DNA of 64,000 nt from Mogibacterium diversum (GCF_002998925.1 NZ_CP027228.1:124001-188000), one strand, 5' to 3'. Counted from the first letter of the stretch, positions 15,751-25,432 are shown. The notes: generated by a model not told the origin, from the sequence alone. Numbers and translations: made by a program.

Positions 15751-16905
15751 CTATACGTTGCTCGCCAGCGCAAGTTCCTCGATTGCCTTAAGAGCTACGT
15801 CAATTTCATCCTCGGTGTTGAATGGTCCAATCGAGAATCTAACCGTTCCTTCTGGGAACGTATGTAGAGACTCGTGCGCAAGCGGTGCGCAGTGGAGTCC
15901 GACTCTCGTGTTAATCCCATACGTATGCTCGAGATTGAACGCACAGATGCCGTTATCTTCTTCTGTAAAATCGATGGAGACTACGCTTACTCTACCTTCT
16001 GTAGTAGGAATTCCGGCAAGCCTTACACCTTTTATATTAGCGATTCCCTCTAGCATCCTAGCGGTAAGCTTCTCTTCATGTGCGCGGACTTCGTCAAAAT
16101 GCTCTTGAACCCACTTAAGGGCCGCATGAAGACCAAAGATTCCTGGCAAGTTGAGAGTGCCGCTCTCGAATCTATCCGGAAGTTCAGAAGGCATATCAGC
16201 CATATCAGAGTGACTGCCCGTACCACCTGAAATTACAGGGATAATTTCATCTTTAATCGCGGGGTTAATGAGCATAACACCGATACCCTGTGGGCCAAGA
16301 AGTGATTTGTGGCCTGGAACAGTAAGTCCGTCGATATGGCACTTCTGCATATCGATAGGGGTATTTCCCGCTGTTTGTGCTGCGTCTACTATGAAGAGCA
16401 CACCTTCCTCGTGACATTTTTTTCCTATTTCTTCGATGGGAAGTATGGTACCGCTCACATTAGAAGCGTGAAGCATGACTACAGCCTTGATATCTGGAGT
16501 GATCATATCTAGAGCTTTATCAAGATCGAGCTGTCCAAGTTCGTTGCAAGGCATGCACTCATACTCGATTACACCGTCTTCCTGAAGCTGGTGCAGCGGT
16601 CTATAGACTGCATTGTGCTCCATGTGGCTAGTGAGGAATCTGTCTCCTGTTCGAGCTAATCCCTTTATTAAAAAGTTGAGCGCATAAGTGTTGCCAGGTG
16701 TAAATATTGCATTGCGCGCGCCATATCCATTCATCATCGAGTCGATCATCTCTCTGGTCTCGAGGACTACCTCGGCAGCCGAATAAGCTTTTTCATAACC
16801 ACCTCGGTTGATGTTGCTTCCCACCTTGGTCATATATTCATAGACTGCATCAGCGACTTCCTGTGGCTTAGGGAAGGAAGTAGCTCCGTTATCTAGATAA
16901 ATCAT
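15751..16905 (-). CDS. cysteine desulfurase family protein (class V aminotransferase fold)
   Basis: The PLP enzyme is expected to release sulfur or selenium from cysteine or selenocysteine as an enzyme-bound persulfide. ATG 16905 (MIYLDNGATSFPKP) follows GGGAGG at good distance; the ATG at 16935 would add ten unlikely residues. Visible are SHMEHNAV (about 94), DAAQTAGN (about 174), the PLP lysine in VPGHKSLLGPQG (K200), and the mobile cysteine in TRVGLHCAPLAH (about residue 340). It resembles the TIGR01977 group often found with selD. Its place upstream of selD suggests it feeds selenide to SelD, but sulfur chemistry is equally possible from sequence alone. Confidence 0.88.
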   Translation of the reverse strand: MIYLDNGATSFPKPQEVADAVYEYMTKVGSNINRGGYEKAYSAAEVVLETREMIDSMMNGYGARNAIFTPGNTYALNFLIKGLARTGDRFLTSHMEHNAVYRPLHQLQEDGVIEYECMPCNELGQLDLDKALDMITPDIKAVVMLHASNVSGTILPIEEIGKKCHEEGVLFIVDAAQTAGNTPIDMQKCHIDGLTVPGHKSLLGPQGIGVMLINPAIKDEIIPVISGGTGSHSDMADMPSELPDRFESGTLNLPGIFGLHAALKWVQEHFDEVRAHEEKLTARMLEGIANIKGVRLAGIPTTEGRVSVVSIDFTEEDNGICAFNLEHTYGINTRVGLHCAPLAHESLHTFPEGTVRFSIGPFNTEDEIDVALKAIEELALASNV

Positions 16906-17104
16906 CAAAAGCCTCCCACGAAATAATAGTTCCATTATTAGAAATGAGTGTTTCTTATTATATCATAAAGATGTTATATAGTTGATGTGGTGCTTATTAA
17001 TATACATGTGAATCTTTATAAAAAGCGATGATAAATGAGTTATGCGCTAATACAAAATTTTCGTTATAGTATCTGAAAATGGCACATATCCATTCAACTA
17101 TCTG

Positions 17105-17133
17105 TTGATAGGCTTTAGCTTTGATGATATAAT
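17105..17133 (+). promoter_or_regulatory. promoter of tRNA-Sec-selA-selB
   Basis: TTGATA (17105-17110), a 17-base spacer and a perfect TATAAT (17128-17133) put the start near 17140, about ten bases before tRNA-Sec. No other promoter is obvious before selA, so the tRNA and both protein genes are probably on one transcript. Confidence 0.8.
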
Positions 17134-17150
17134 GACAAAATATGTAACTT

Positions 17151-17247
17151 GGGGGTGGATAGGTGCTGGTGTGCCTTACGGTCTTCAAAACCGATATGAG
17201 GAGCTGATACCTTCTCGGGTGGGTTCGATTCCCACGCACTCCCGCCA
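17151..17247 (+). tRNA. selC: tRNA-Sec (anticodon UCA)
   Basis: The 97-base gene has an unusually long acceptor/T helix (GGGGGTG with CACTCCC, T stem GTGGG/CCCAC), an extended D arm, a long variable arm and encoded CCA. The anticodon loop CTTCAAA places TCA at 17185-17187, which reads UGA. These are the hallmarks of selenocysteine tRNA. selA starts 25 bases after the CCA, so tRNA processing must cut within the same transcript. It is recognised by SelA for Ser-to-Sec conversion and by SelB for delivery. Confidence 0.95.
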
Positions 17248-17272
17248 TTTAAGTTTGCATGGGAGTAATAAT

Positions 17273-18679
17273 ATGAAAAGAAATGAAGTTTTACGACAGA
17301 TTCCGAAGATAGATGAGGTGCTTAAAGAGCACCTCTTTTCTAATGCCTTCGAGAAAAGTGGAAGAGATGTTGTAACATCTATGGCCAGAAAGGTTATAGA
17401 TGGGGTGCGTGCGGAAATTCTTGCTCTAAGCGATGATGAACTAGAGCATTATGACGTAAAGAAACTAAGCATCTCGTATATCGCTGATGAGATTAAGGAT
17501 ATACTCGAAGCTGACGAAGTGAATCATCTGCACGGAATAATTAACGCGACAGGAACCATCTTGCACACAAACCTCGGTAGAGCGCCACTCTGTGAAGATG
17601 CAGTGCGCAATGTAGAAATGGTTTCGCGAGGATATTCGAATCTCGAATACGATGTTAAGTTAGGAAATCGTGGTTCAAGACATGATATTCTGCAGGAACT
17701 CATGGTTGAACTTACCGGTGCTGAGGATGTCATGATCGTCAACAACAACGCATCTGCTACGATGCTTGTGCTTTCTGCTATGGCGGAGGGTCATGAGGTC
17801 GTGGTATCGAGAGGTGAGCTGGTTGAAATAGGAGGAGCGTTTAGAATTCCTGATATCATGGAGCAGAGTGGTGCGACTCTACATGAGGTCGGAACAACCA
17901 ACAAGACTAAGCCTAGTGATTATGAGAAGGCGATAAATGAAAAAACTGGCGCCCTCATGAAGGTACACACCAGCAATTATAAAATCATGGGATTTACTGA
18001 AGAGGCTGAACTCGATGATTTAGTTGCTATTGGCAAGGAGCACGATATCCCGGTCATCTTCGATATGGGTAATGGACTGATGGTGAACCTCGCTGATTAT
18101 GGACTTGACGAGCCTAATGTGCCTGCGTCCCTAGGTACGGGAATCGATGTCATTCTATTCAGTGGTGATAAGCTTCTCGGTGGTCCTCAAGCTGGGATTA
18201 TCGCTGGAAAACGAAAGTTTATCGAGAAGATGAAGAAGCATCCTCTGGCACGTGCACTTAGAGTGGATAAGATGACTTTTGCAGCGATGGAAGAGACGTT
18301 AAAGAAATATAGGGATACAAAAGTTGCGATGCGTGATATCCCGGTGCTCCGCATGATTACGACAACTCACGAAGTTCTGCTCGAAAGAGCTGAGAGTTTA
18401 GCTGACAAGATCCGTACATCAAATAGCAAGCTCAATGTTAAAATTGTTGATGCAGATGACCAGATTGGCGGTGGGTCTGCTCCGATGGTATTTTTACCAG
18501 GTGTTGCGGTAGCTGTGACATCAGATAAAACTACTACTAAGGGACTTGAGAGGACACTTAGAAAACATGAAATTCCTGTAATCGCAAGAATTCACGAGGA
18601 TGAACTGCTGTTCTCGGTAAGAACTGTGCTTGACCGCGAGCTTGATGATATAGCAGCAGCGCTAAGGGAAGTGGAATAG
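17273..18679 (+). CDS. selA: L-seryl-tRNA(Sec) selenium transferase
   Basis: SelA is a PLP-dependent homodecamer that converts Ser-tRNA-Sec to Sec-tRNA-Sec using selenophosphate. ATG 17273 follows GGGAG. Longer readings from TTG 17105 would run through tRNA-Sec and are wrong. The 468 residues include GIINATGTILHTNLGRAPL (about 88-106), the conserved GNRGSRHD stretch (about 131), and the PLP lysine in FSGDKLLGGPQAG (K300). Length matches the E. coli protein closely. The stop codon directly abuts the selB start. Confidence 0.96.
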   Translation: MKRNEVLRQIPKIDEVLKEHLFSNAFEKSGRDVVTSMARKVIDGVRAEILALSDDELEHYDVKKLSISYIADEIKDILEADEVNHLHGIINATGTILHTNLGRAPLCEDAVRNVEMVSRGYSNLEYDVKLGNRGSRHDILQELMVELTGAEDVMIVNNNASATMLVLSAMAEGHEVVVSRGELVEIGGAFRIPDIMEQSGATLHEVGTTNKTKPSDYEKAINEKTGALMKVHTSNYKIMGFTEEAELDDLVAIGKEHDIPVIFDMGNGLMVNLADYGLDEPNVPASLGTGIDVILFSGDKLLGGPQAGIIAGKRKFIEKMKKHPLARALRVDKMTFAAMEETLKKYRDTKVAMRDIPVLRMITTTHEVLLERAESLADKIRTSNSKLNVKIVDADDQIGGGSAPMVFLPGVAVAVTSDKTTTKGLERTLRKHEIPVIARIHEDELLFSVRTVLDRELDDIAAALREVE

Positions 18680-20587
18680 ATGAAGAACGTAATTATTGGC
18701 ACAGCTGGTCACGTCGATCACGGCAAGACGCAGCTGATTAAAGCTCTTTCTGGTATCGATACAGATAGACTATCCGAAGAGAAGAAGCGTGGAATTACCA
18801 TCGAACTCGGGTTTGCTCACATAGATAATGATGCAGGCTATAATATCGGTGTAATTGATGTGCCAGGGCATGAGAAATTTATCAAAAATATGCTTGCTGG
18901 AATCGGTGGTGTTGACTTCGTGTTATTTGTAGTTGCAGCAGATGAAGGTATCATGCCACAGACTAAAGAGCATTTTGAAATATTGCAAGCGCTCGGAATC
19001 GATGATGGCATCATCGCAATCACCAAAAAGGATATGGTGGACGAGGAGTGGCTTGAGATGCTAGTCGAGGATGTAAAGGAATATTTTAAGGGCTCTTTTC
19101 TTGAGGGAAAACCCATGATAGCTGTTTCATCCAAGACAGGCGAAAACATCGATGTTCTGAAAGCAGAAATATTAAAGAAATGTGACCGTGAGTCAAAGAG
19201 GCGCGAGGAGCCTGAGCTATTCAGACTGCCTATAGATAGAGTTTTTTCTATGCAGGGATTTGGAACTGTCGTCACAGGAACTCTAGTGGATGGTGTGTTA
19301 AAACTCAATGATGACCTGAATATATATCCTGAGGAATTGCCTGTGAAGGTAAGAGGAATCCAGACTTATGGCAACGATACTGATGAGGCGGTTGCTGGAC
19401 AGCGAACGGCTGTGAACCTATCTGGTGTTAAGAAGGAAAATGTGCTTAGAGGCTCTGTATTAGCTGCATCAGGTGCCGTTACTGTGACCAATATGCTCGA
19501 CGTGGAGATGAGCATTTTTAACAGCAGCGATAGGCAGATATTAAATAACAGCAGAGTTCATCTATATACCGGCAGCAAAGAAGTTTTAGCAAAGGTTATT
19601 ATCATGGACAGAGATGTTATGGTGAGTGGAGATAAGACTTTTGTGCAGCTAAGGCTCGAAGAACCCATAGCGGTAAGAAGAGGAGATAAATTTATCATAA
19701 GGTTCTATTCGCCGGTTATTACAGTTGGTGGTGGCAGGGTGCTTGATTCAAATCCTGAGAAACATAAGAGAAACCGTGACGATGTCTTAGCTGACTTCGA
19801 GATACTTGCTGCTGGCGATATAGGAGATATCATTCATCTAAAGTCCGGGAAGTGGAAATATTACAAAGAAGAGGAGCTTAGGCAGGAGCTTGGACTCACG
19901 ACTTCTGAAATAAAACAAGCTATTAAATCACTCGCCGACCAAGGCAGGGTGGTAATACTTGCAGATGGCTCTATCGTAAACGAGGATAAGTTAAAAATAC
20001 TCGAGGATACTGTTTCAAAGATAATCGAAGAGTATCATAGCCAGAATCCTATGGTAGATGGGATCCCTAAGAGAGAGCTGCTAAGCAGGATTAAGGAGTA
20101 TCGCCATATCGAGGATGATAAGCTAGGGCAGGCGATTATTTCTAAGTTCTTAGATTCGGGTATGCTCGAGGACAAGGAGAAGACGATTTCGGTTGCAGGT
20201 TTCAAGGTTGAGTTCTCAGATGAGCAGCTTGCCCTGATGGATGATATTAAGAAAATGTATTATAAAGCTGGCGTCGAAACGATTAAAAATGAAGATATAT
20301 ATGAACTCGCAGGTAACAAAGATATTGCTAGCGCCATTCAAAATGAGCTCGTGTCACGAGGAGAGATCTTTAAACTCGATGCAAGCTACTATATCGATAC
20401 CAAAGCATGGGATATAGCAACTGCAACTGTACGTGAACTTGGAACTGAAAAGCCAGAAGGATTCACTCTCGCTGATTATCGAGATAAGCTTGAAATTTCA
20501 AGGAAATACGCCTCTATCTTATTATCCGCACTTGACAAGTACGGTATAACAGTGTTTAATGGAGAGTGCCGAAAGGCGATAAAATAG
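18680..20587 (+). CDS. selB: selenocysteine-specific elongation factor SelB
   Basis: SelB carries Sec-tRNA to the ribosome at UGA codons marked by SECIS hairpins. It starts immediately after the selA stop. The 635-residue product has the EF-Tu-like GTPase with GTAGHVDHGKTQL (residue 6), GITIELGFAH (about 40), DVPGHEKF (about 57) and TKKDMVD (about 111). Domains II and III follow, then winged-helix repeats (residues about 380-635) that bind the SECIS RNA. All parts look intact, consistent with a functional system decoding selD. Confidence 0.96.
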   Translation: MKNVIIGTAGHVDHGKTQLIKALSGIDTDRLSEEKKRGITIELGFAHIDNDAGYNIGVIDVPGHEKFIKNMLAGIGGVDFVLFVVAADEGIMPQTKEHFEILQALGIDDGIIAITKKDMVDEEWLEMLVEDVKEYFKGSFLEGKPMIAVSSKTGENIDVLKAEILKKCDRESKRREEPELFRLPIDRVFSMQGFGTVVTGTLVDGVLKLNDDLNIYPEELPVKVRGIQTYGNDTDEAVAGQRTAVNLSGVKKENVLRGSVLAASGAVTVTNMLDVEMSIFNSSDRQILNNSRVHLYTGSKEVLAKVIIMDRDVMVSGDKTFVQLRLEEPIAVRRGDKFIIRFYSPVITVGGGRVLDSNPEKHKRNRDDVLADFEILAAGDIGDIIHLKSGKWKYYKEEELRQELGLTTSEIKQAIKSLADQGRVVILADGSIVNEDKLKILEDTVSKIIEEYHSQNPMVDGIPKRELLSRIKEYRHIEDDKLGQAIISKFLDSGMLEDKEKTISVAGFKVEFSDEQLALMDDIKKMYYKAGVETIKNEDIYELAGNKDIASAIQNELVSRGEIFKLDASYYIDTKAWDIATATVRELGTEKPEGFTLADYRDKLEISRKYASILLSALDKYGITVFNGECRKAIK

Positions 20588-20607
20588 TCACGAAAGGGAG
20601 AACTATA

Positions 20608-21189
20608 ATGAAGAAAAAGACACTACTTATTGTGAGCATGCTTGTACTAGTTATGTTTGCGCTAACAGCTTGTGGCAGCAAGTCACCTAAGAGCGTTGTA
20701 GAGGATAACCTCAAGCAGATTAAGACTGAGAAGACTTCTTCGAACGTTTCTAAGCTATTCAACGACAAAACTCTAGAGCAGAAGTATGGAAAAGAGTATG
20801 ACAAGTTCATCAAGAAGGTTCAGGACTTCGATTATGAAGTAAAGGACGAGAAGGTTGATGGAAAGAAAGCAACTGTAAAGGTTGAGATTAAGACATACGA
20901 CTTCGGTGCAGCTTACAAGACTACTTATGATACCGTAGTATCTGACGCTAAGAGCGGAAAGATCACTGCAACAACAGATGTTAAGGACTATGTTTACAAT
21001 CTGATGTTCCAGAACCTAAACAGTGTAAAAGATAAGTCTTACAAGAAGACAGTTACTATCAACTGTACAAAGAACGACAAGGGCGAATGGACAACTGATA
21101 TTAACAGCAACGTTGACTTCCTAGATGCAATGATGGGTGGAATGTTCACAGCAATCAAGTCTGTTCAGGCAGGACAGGCAGCACAGTAG
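20608..21189 (+). CDS. lipoprotein of unknown function
   Basis: ATG 20608 follows GAAAGGGAG; in-frame codons upstream at 20566 lie within the end of selB and are not used. The 193-residue product has a signal peptide with a lipobox ending LTAC (C22), so it is lipid-anchored outside the membrane. The mature part is lysine-rich with a strand pattern like the DUF5105/DUF4878-type lipoproteins of Firmicutes. It starts 20 bases after selB, so it may be expressed with the selenium operon, although its role is unknown. Confidence 0.8.
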   Translation: MKKKTLLIVSMLVLVMFALTACGSKSPKSVVEDNLKQIKTEKTSSNVSKLFNDKTLEQKYGKEYDKFIKKVQDFDYEVKDEKVDGKKATVKVEIKTYDFGAAYKTTYDTVVSDAKSGKITATTDVKDYVYNLMFQNLNSVKDKSYKKTVTINCTKNDKGEWTTDINSNVDFLDAMMGGMFTAIKSVQAGQAAQ

Positions 21190-21229
21190 CACCTGTTTAT
21201 CGGCTATCCGATAGATTAAGCAAATAACA

Positions 21230-21262
21230 AAGACCGTGGCTGCAAAGCCACGGTCTTGTTTT
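21230..21262. terminator. bidirectional terminator between lipoprotein gene and htpG
   Basis: A perfect 12-bp stem AAGACCGTGGCT/AGCCACGGTCTT closes a four-base loop, with T-rich sequence on the plus side and an A/T-rich flank on the other. Confidence 0.88.
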
Positions 21263-21343
21263 ACATAGAGATTATGTGTTTGGATTTAGCATTAGAAGTA
21301 CAAGTCCCCCGCTGTCATGATATTACTTGGCAGGGGAAGCAGC

Positions 21344-23278
21344 TTACTTCATGAGCTTACAGATTCTCTCTCCAAATGCTAGCGGATCTTCAACTGGCAT
21401 ACCTTCGAGCACAAGCGCCTGATCATACAGGAGATTTGCATAGTCGTTCACTTTGTCACTATCTCCGGCTTCTACGGCCTTCTTAATAGCATCAAAGAAC
21501 GGTAGGTCGCCGTTAAGCTCAAGGACTTTATCTGCTTCAACGCCTGATAGCTCTTTGTTACCAGACATTGCTGCTTGAGCTTTGAGGATCTTCTCCATCT
21601 CAATAGACACTCCGTCAGATGTTGCGAAGCATACAGGATGATTCTTGAGTCTGGTCGATAGGATTACAGATGATACCTTATCGCCTAGGGCTTCTTTGAT
21701 CGCACCCAGTGTACTCTTCGCCGCTTCGTTTTTATCCGCTTGAGCTTTTACCTCCTCTTCAGTTTTCTCAAATCCTAAATCCTTGTCGGATATATTCTTG
21801 AACTCTTTGCCATCGTATTCTCTCATCGCCATAAATGCGAATTCGTCAATATTATCAGTACAATAAAGAACTTCATAGCCCTTATCTGCAAAGAGGTCCA
21901 TCTGCGGCATCATCTTAATTTTACTTCTCGACTCACCAGCAGCATAGTATATGTATTTCTGGTCGTCAGCCATCCTTGAGACATAGTCTTTCAGCGTAGT
22001 CATGCTTTCGGTGGTGCTACTATAGTATAGAAGCAAGTCCTTAAGCTTATCCTTATCTGCTCCGAAGTTATCATATACTCCGTATTTGAGCTGGATTCCA
22101 AAGTTCTCAAAGAACTTTTCATACTTCTCGCTTTCTTTATCTCGCATCTCTCCGAAAGTCTGTAGCAGTTTCTTCTCTAGTCTCTGTGCGATAGCACGAA
22201 GCTGTCTATCTTGCTGGAGCATCTCTCTTGAGATATTTAGCGATAAATCAGGAGAATCAACTAGACCGCTGATAAATCCAAAGTAACTTGGTAGAAGATC
22301 CTCGCATTTATCCATGATTAGGACGCCACTCGAGTAGAGCTGAAGTCCTGGCTTAAAGTCTTTGTTATAGTAATTAAAAGGCACGTCGCTAGGTACAAAT
22401 AGCAGTGCATCATATGATATTACACCTTCAACATTAGTGTGGATTACTTTTAGCGGATCGCTCCATGCCATGTATGTCTTTTTGTAGAAGTCACTATACT
22501 GTTCATCTGTTATTTCGCTTTTTTTCATCTTCCATAGAGGCACCATGCTGTTGAGTTTTTCGTCCTCAGTATAAGTCTCGTACTCAGGCTTATAATCCTC
22601 AGAATTCATCTCTTCCTCAGAGGCTGGTTTCTGTCGCTGCTTTGTAACGTTCATTACGATTGGGTAACGGATGTAGTCGGAATACTGCTTAATGATGCTT
22701 TTAATCCTAAACTCGTCTAGGAACTCGGAGTATTTATCGTCTTCAGTATCATCCCTAAGATATATGATTATGTCAGTTCCAACATCTGTACGCTCTGCCT
22801 TGTCGATTGTGAAGCCTTCGGCACCTTCGCTCTCCCACATATATGTCTGGTCGGAGCCATAGGCCTTAGAGATTACTTGAATTTTCTTCGCAACCATAAA
22901 CGCGCTATAGAAGCCGACACCAAATTGACCAATGATATCTACATCCTTCATCGATTCAGCGTTATCTGCTTTAAATTTAAGAGAACCGCTGTTGGCAATT
23001 ATTCCGAGGTTATTTTCAAGTTCCTCTTTGCTCATACCGATTCCGTTATCTGAGATTGTAAGAGTTCTCGCGTCTTTATCAACTGCAATTCTGATTTCGT
23101 AATCATCTCTAGATTTTCCTGTACAGCCATCTTCGGCTTCCTTATAATAACGCTTATCAATCGCATCGCTCGCATTGCTGACAAGCTCTCTCATAAATAT
23201 CTCGCGGTTGGTGTAGATAGAGTTGATCATCATATCTAAGAGTCGCTGCGACTCCGCTTTAAATTTCATTTTTTCCAT
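21344..23278 (-). CDS. htpG: chaperone HtpG (Hsp90)
   Basis: The ATP-dependent dimeric chaperone is intact: N-terminal GHKL ATPase (REIFMRELVSNASDAIDK, DNGIGMSKEEL, GQFGVGFYSAFMVA), middle domain (about 230-500) and C-terminal dimerisation domain. The start MEKMKFKAESQRLL at 23278 follows AAGAAGG; the ATG at 23296 is poorly placed. Length about 644 fits. A CIRCE-like operator lies 38 bases upstream of the start, so it is probably repressed by HrcA, whose gene is at 34457. Confidence 0.95.
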   Translation of the reverse strand: MEKMKFKAESQRLLDMMINSIYTNREIFMRELVSNASDAIDKRYYKEAEDGCTGKSRDDYEIRIAVDKDARTLTISDNGIGMSKEELENNLGIIANSGSLKFKADNAESMKDVDIIGQFGVGFYSAFMVAKKIQVISKAYGSDQTYMWESEGAEGFTIDKAERTDVGTDIIIYLRDDTEDDKYSEFLDEFRIKSIIKQYSDYIRYPIVMNVTKQRQKPASEEEMNSEDYKPEYETYTEDEKLNSMVPLWKMKKSEITDEQYSDFYKKTYMAWSDPLKVIHTNVEGVISYDALLFVPSDVPFNYYNKDFKPGLQLYSSGVLIMDKCEDLLPSYFGFISGLVDSPDLSLNISREMLQQDRQLRAIAQRLEKKLLQTFGEMRDKESEKYEKFFENFGIQLKYGVYDNFGADKDKLKDLLLYYSSTTESMTTLKDYVSRMADDQKYIYYAAGESRSKIKMMPQMDLFADKGYEVLYCTDNIDEFAFMAMREYDGKEFKNISDKDLGFEKTEEEVKAQADKNEAAKSTLGAIKEALGDKVSSVILSTRLKNHPVCFATSDGVSIEMEKILKAQAAMSGNKELSGVEADKVLELNGDLPFFDAIKKAVEAGDSDKVNDYANLLYDQALVLEGMPVEDPLAFGERICKLMK

Positions 23279-23315
23279 ATCAAAACCTTCTTTCATAAGA
23301 TTATTTATCTCGCTG

Positions 23316-23342
23316 TTAGCACTCTCTAGTGCTGTCTGCTAA
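23316..23342. promoter_or_regulatory. CIRCE-like HrcA operator upstream of htpG
   Basis: TTAGCACTC (23316-23324), nine bases, then GTCTGCTAA (23334-23342). The right arm differs from the consensus GAGTGCTAA at two positions, while the left arm and spacing are perfect. It lies in the expected 5' region of htpG. Confidence 0.7.
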
Positions 23343-23556
23343 TAATATACTACTAGTCGTCAGATAATTCAAGAATTTATCAACAAAAATGATATAGTTC
23401 TAAACTATAAAATTAGATTGCACAAAATTAAAAATCACAGAATTTTCATAATCCATAAAGTTCATGAGGTATAATGAACTTAAGATAATAACGGTGTGCT
23501 ATAGGTTCATCGTAAGAATACATACATAAGGAATCAATTATACGGAGGTACTAGAG

Positions 23557-24501
23557 ATGGGAAAGAAGTATGATGTTGCAATTATTGGCGGAGGACCAGC
23601 AGGCCTTACTGCAGGAATTTATGCAGCTAGAGCAGGCAAGTCAACTGCAGTTATCGAGCGTGGACTTATAGGAGGGCAGATTACTTTCACAGATTCTATA
23701 GATAATTTTCCTGCTGCGCCAGGAATGAACGGTGCAGAGTATGCAATGAAGATTCAGTCGCAGGCTGAATCGTTCGGCGCAGAAATCATCATGGATGAAA
23801 TAACTGAAGTTACTGCGCCAGAGACTGAGGGAGGAACGTTCAAGATTAAGGGTAATAGCGACGAGTATGAAGCTACAGCCGTTGTGCTTGCCACTGGACT
23901 TGATAATAGAAAGATGGGAATTTCTGGTGAAGATGGTCTAATAAGCCGTGGAATTTCTTTCTGCGCAGTGTGTGACGGTGCGTTCTTCAGGAACAAGGAA
24001 GTCGCAGTATATGGCGGGGGAAATACAGCTGTAGAAGATGCGGCATTTCTCGCCAATATCTGTTCGAAGGTCACTATAATTCACAGGAGAGATAGGTTCA
24101 GAGCGGAGCAGGCAGTTGTAGATGAGCTGAAAGCACTTGATAATGTTGAGTTTGTAATGACTAGCAATGTTGTAGGCGTGAACGGAGATAAGGCGCTGGA
24201 GTCGATCACCGTCAAAAACAACGAGACAGGTGAAACTAGGGATATCGATGTCAGTGCTCTCTTCGTAGCTATCGGCAAGATTCCGAATGGAAAGCCTTTT
24301 GCAAATCTTGTAGCTACTGATGAGGCTGGGTATTTCGATATCGGTGAAACCTGTGAAGCAAGTACTCCTGGCGTGTTCGTAGCTGGAGATGGCAGATCAA
24401 AGGAATTAAAGCAGTTAACTACTGCAGTGTCCGACGGATCCATTGCTGCAACGAAGGCTTGTCACTACGTTGATAGGATGAACGGACAAGAATACGTTTA
24501 G
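23557..24501 (+). CDS. trxB: thioredoxin-disulfide reductase
   Basis: The 314-residue flavoprotein reduces thioredoxin with NADPH. It shows the FAD loop IIGGGPAGLTAG (residue 9), the redox pair CAVCDG (C136 and C139), the NADPH loop VYGGGNTAVEDA (about 151) and the C-terminal FAD motif VFVAGDGRSKELKQLTTAVSDG (shown in part; about 272-293). GGAGG precedes the ATG. The redox residues are ordinary cysteines, not Sec. No thioredoxin gene is adjacent. Confidence 0.95.
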   Translation: MGKKYDVAIIGGGPAGLTAGIYAARAGKSTAVIERGLIGGQITFTDSIDNFPAAPGMNGAEYAMKIQSQAESFGAEIIMDEITEVTAPETEGGTFKIKGNSDEYEATAVVLATGLDNRKMGISGEDGLISRGISFCAVCDGAFFRNKEVAVYGGGNTAVEDAAFLANICSKVTIIHRRDRFRAEQAVVDELKALDNVEFVMTSNVVGVNGDKALESITVKNNETGETRDIDVSALFVAIGKIPNGKPFANLVATDEAGYFDIGETCEASTPGVFVAGDGRSKELKQLTTAVSDGSIAATKACHYVDRMNGQEYV

Positions 24502-24574
24502 GAATTTCTGAATTTGTAGTACAATAAATGAGCACGATTAACATATAGGTAATTGGATATATAGGAGGAATGAA

Positions 24575-25432
24575 ATGGCAGATAATATGCAGACACCTGA
24601 ATCCTGCAGCCATGATTGTTCAAGCTGCGGGTCAAGCTGCCCATCAAGAGAAGGCGGTGCGCATGGTGGTCATGAGAAGCTAAATGAGCATAGCAGTGTT
24701 AAGAAGGTTATAGCAGTTGTCAGTGGTAAAGGTGGCGTTGGTAAATCGATGGTTACCGCATTATCAGCTGTAACGGCTAATAGAAACGGATGCAAGGTTG
24801 GAGTTATGGATGCTGACATCACAGGACCTTCAATTCCAAAGATGTTCGGTATACATGATAAGGCTTACGGCAGTGAGATTGGTATTATTCCAGGTAAGAG
24901 TGCATCAGAGATTAAAGTTATGTCGCTCAATTTGCTCACAGAAAACGAAAGTGACCCAGTAGTGTGGAGAGGCCCTGTAATCGCAGGGGCTGTAACACAG
25001 TTCTGGACAGATGTAGCATGGGGAGATCTCGATGTGATGTTCATAGATATGCCACCTGGAACAGGCGATGTGCCTCTCACAGTGTTCCAGTCACTTCCAA
25101 TCGATGGAATCATCGTAGTTACATCACCACAGGAGCTCGTATCTATGATAGTTGAGAAGGCAGTAAAGATGGCGAAGATGATGAATGTTCCTATCTTGGG
25201 TCTTGTTGAGAATATGAGCTACTTCGAGTGCCCGGATAACGGCAAGAAGTACGAGATCTTTGGAAAGAGCCATGTAGACGAAATTGCATCAGAGAATGGG
25301 CTCAAAGTGCTTGCAAAGCTCCCAATCAATCCTGATTTAGCTACACTGAGCGATCAGGGACGAATCGAGTTTGCTGACACGACAGCTCTCGACGAGTCTA
25401 TAATGCAGATGCTGCACGATATTGAGAAGTAG
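24575..25432 (+). CDS. Mrp/NBP35-type Fe-S carrier ATPase
   Basis: The 285-residue P-loop protein belongs to the Mrp/NBP35/ApbC group that carries and transfers iron-sulfur clusters. It has the deviant Walker A VVSGKGGVGKSMV (about residue 50), MDADITGPSIP (about 84), DMPPGTGDVPLT (about 150), and a late C-x-x-G region lacking the usual CxxC (SYFECPDNGK). The N-terminal 22 residues carry four cysteines (SCSHDCSSCGSSCPS), as in NBP35-type members, a likely cluster ligand site. GGAGG precedes the ATG. Confidence 0.88.
   Translation: MADNMQTPESCSHDCSSCGSSCPSREGGAHGGHEKLNEHSSVKKVIAVVSGKGGVGKSMVTALSAVTANRNGCKVGVMDADITGPSIPKMFGIHDKAYGSEIGIIPGKSASEIKVMSLNLLTENESDPVVWRGPVIAGAVTQFWTDVAWGDLDVMFIDMPPGTGDVPLTVFQSLPIDGIIVVTSPQELVSMIVEKAVKMAKMMNVPILGLVENMSYFECPDNGKKYEIFGKSHVDEIASENGLKVLAKLPINPDLATLSDQGRIEFADTTALDESIMQMLHDIEK

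Noticed and set aside
17105..17272. Longer selA start at TTG 17105
   Set aside because: This frame runs through the promoter and the whole tRNA-Sec gene; ATG 17273 matches the family N-terminus.
18838..19308. 156-codon minus-strand frame inside selB
   Set aside because: Antisense shadow of the GTPase domain; no start signal or recognisable domain.
23557..24501. trxB as a possible selenoprotein, given the nearby Sec machinery
   Set aside because: The redox pair is CAVC with ordinary cysteine codons, and the only in-frame stop is at the normal family end.
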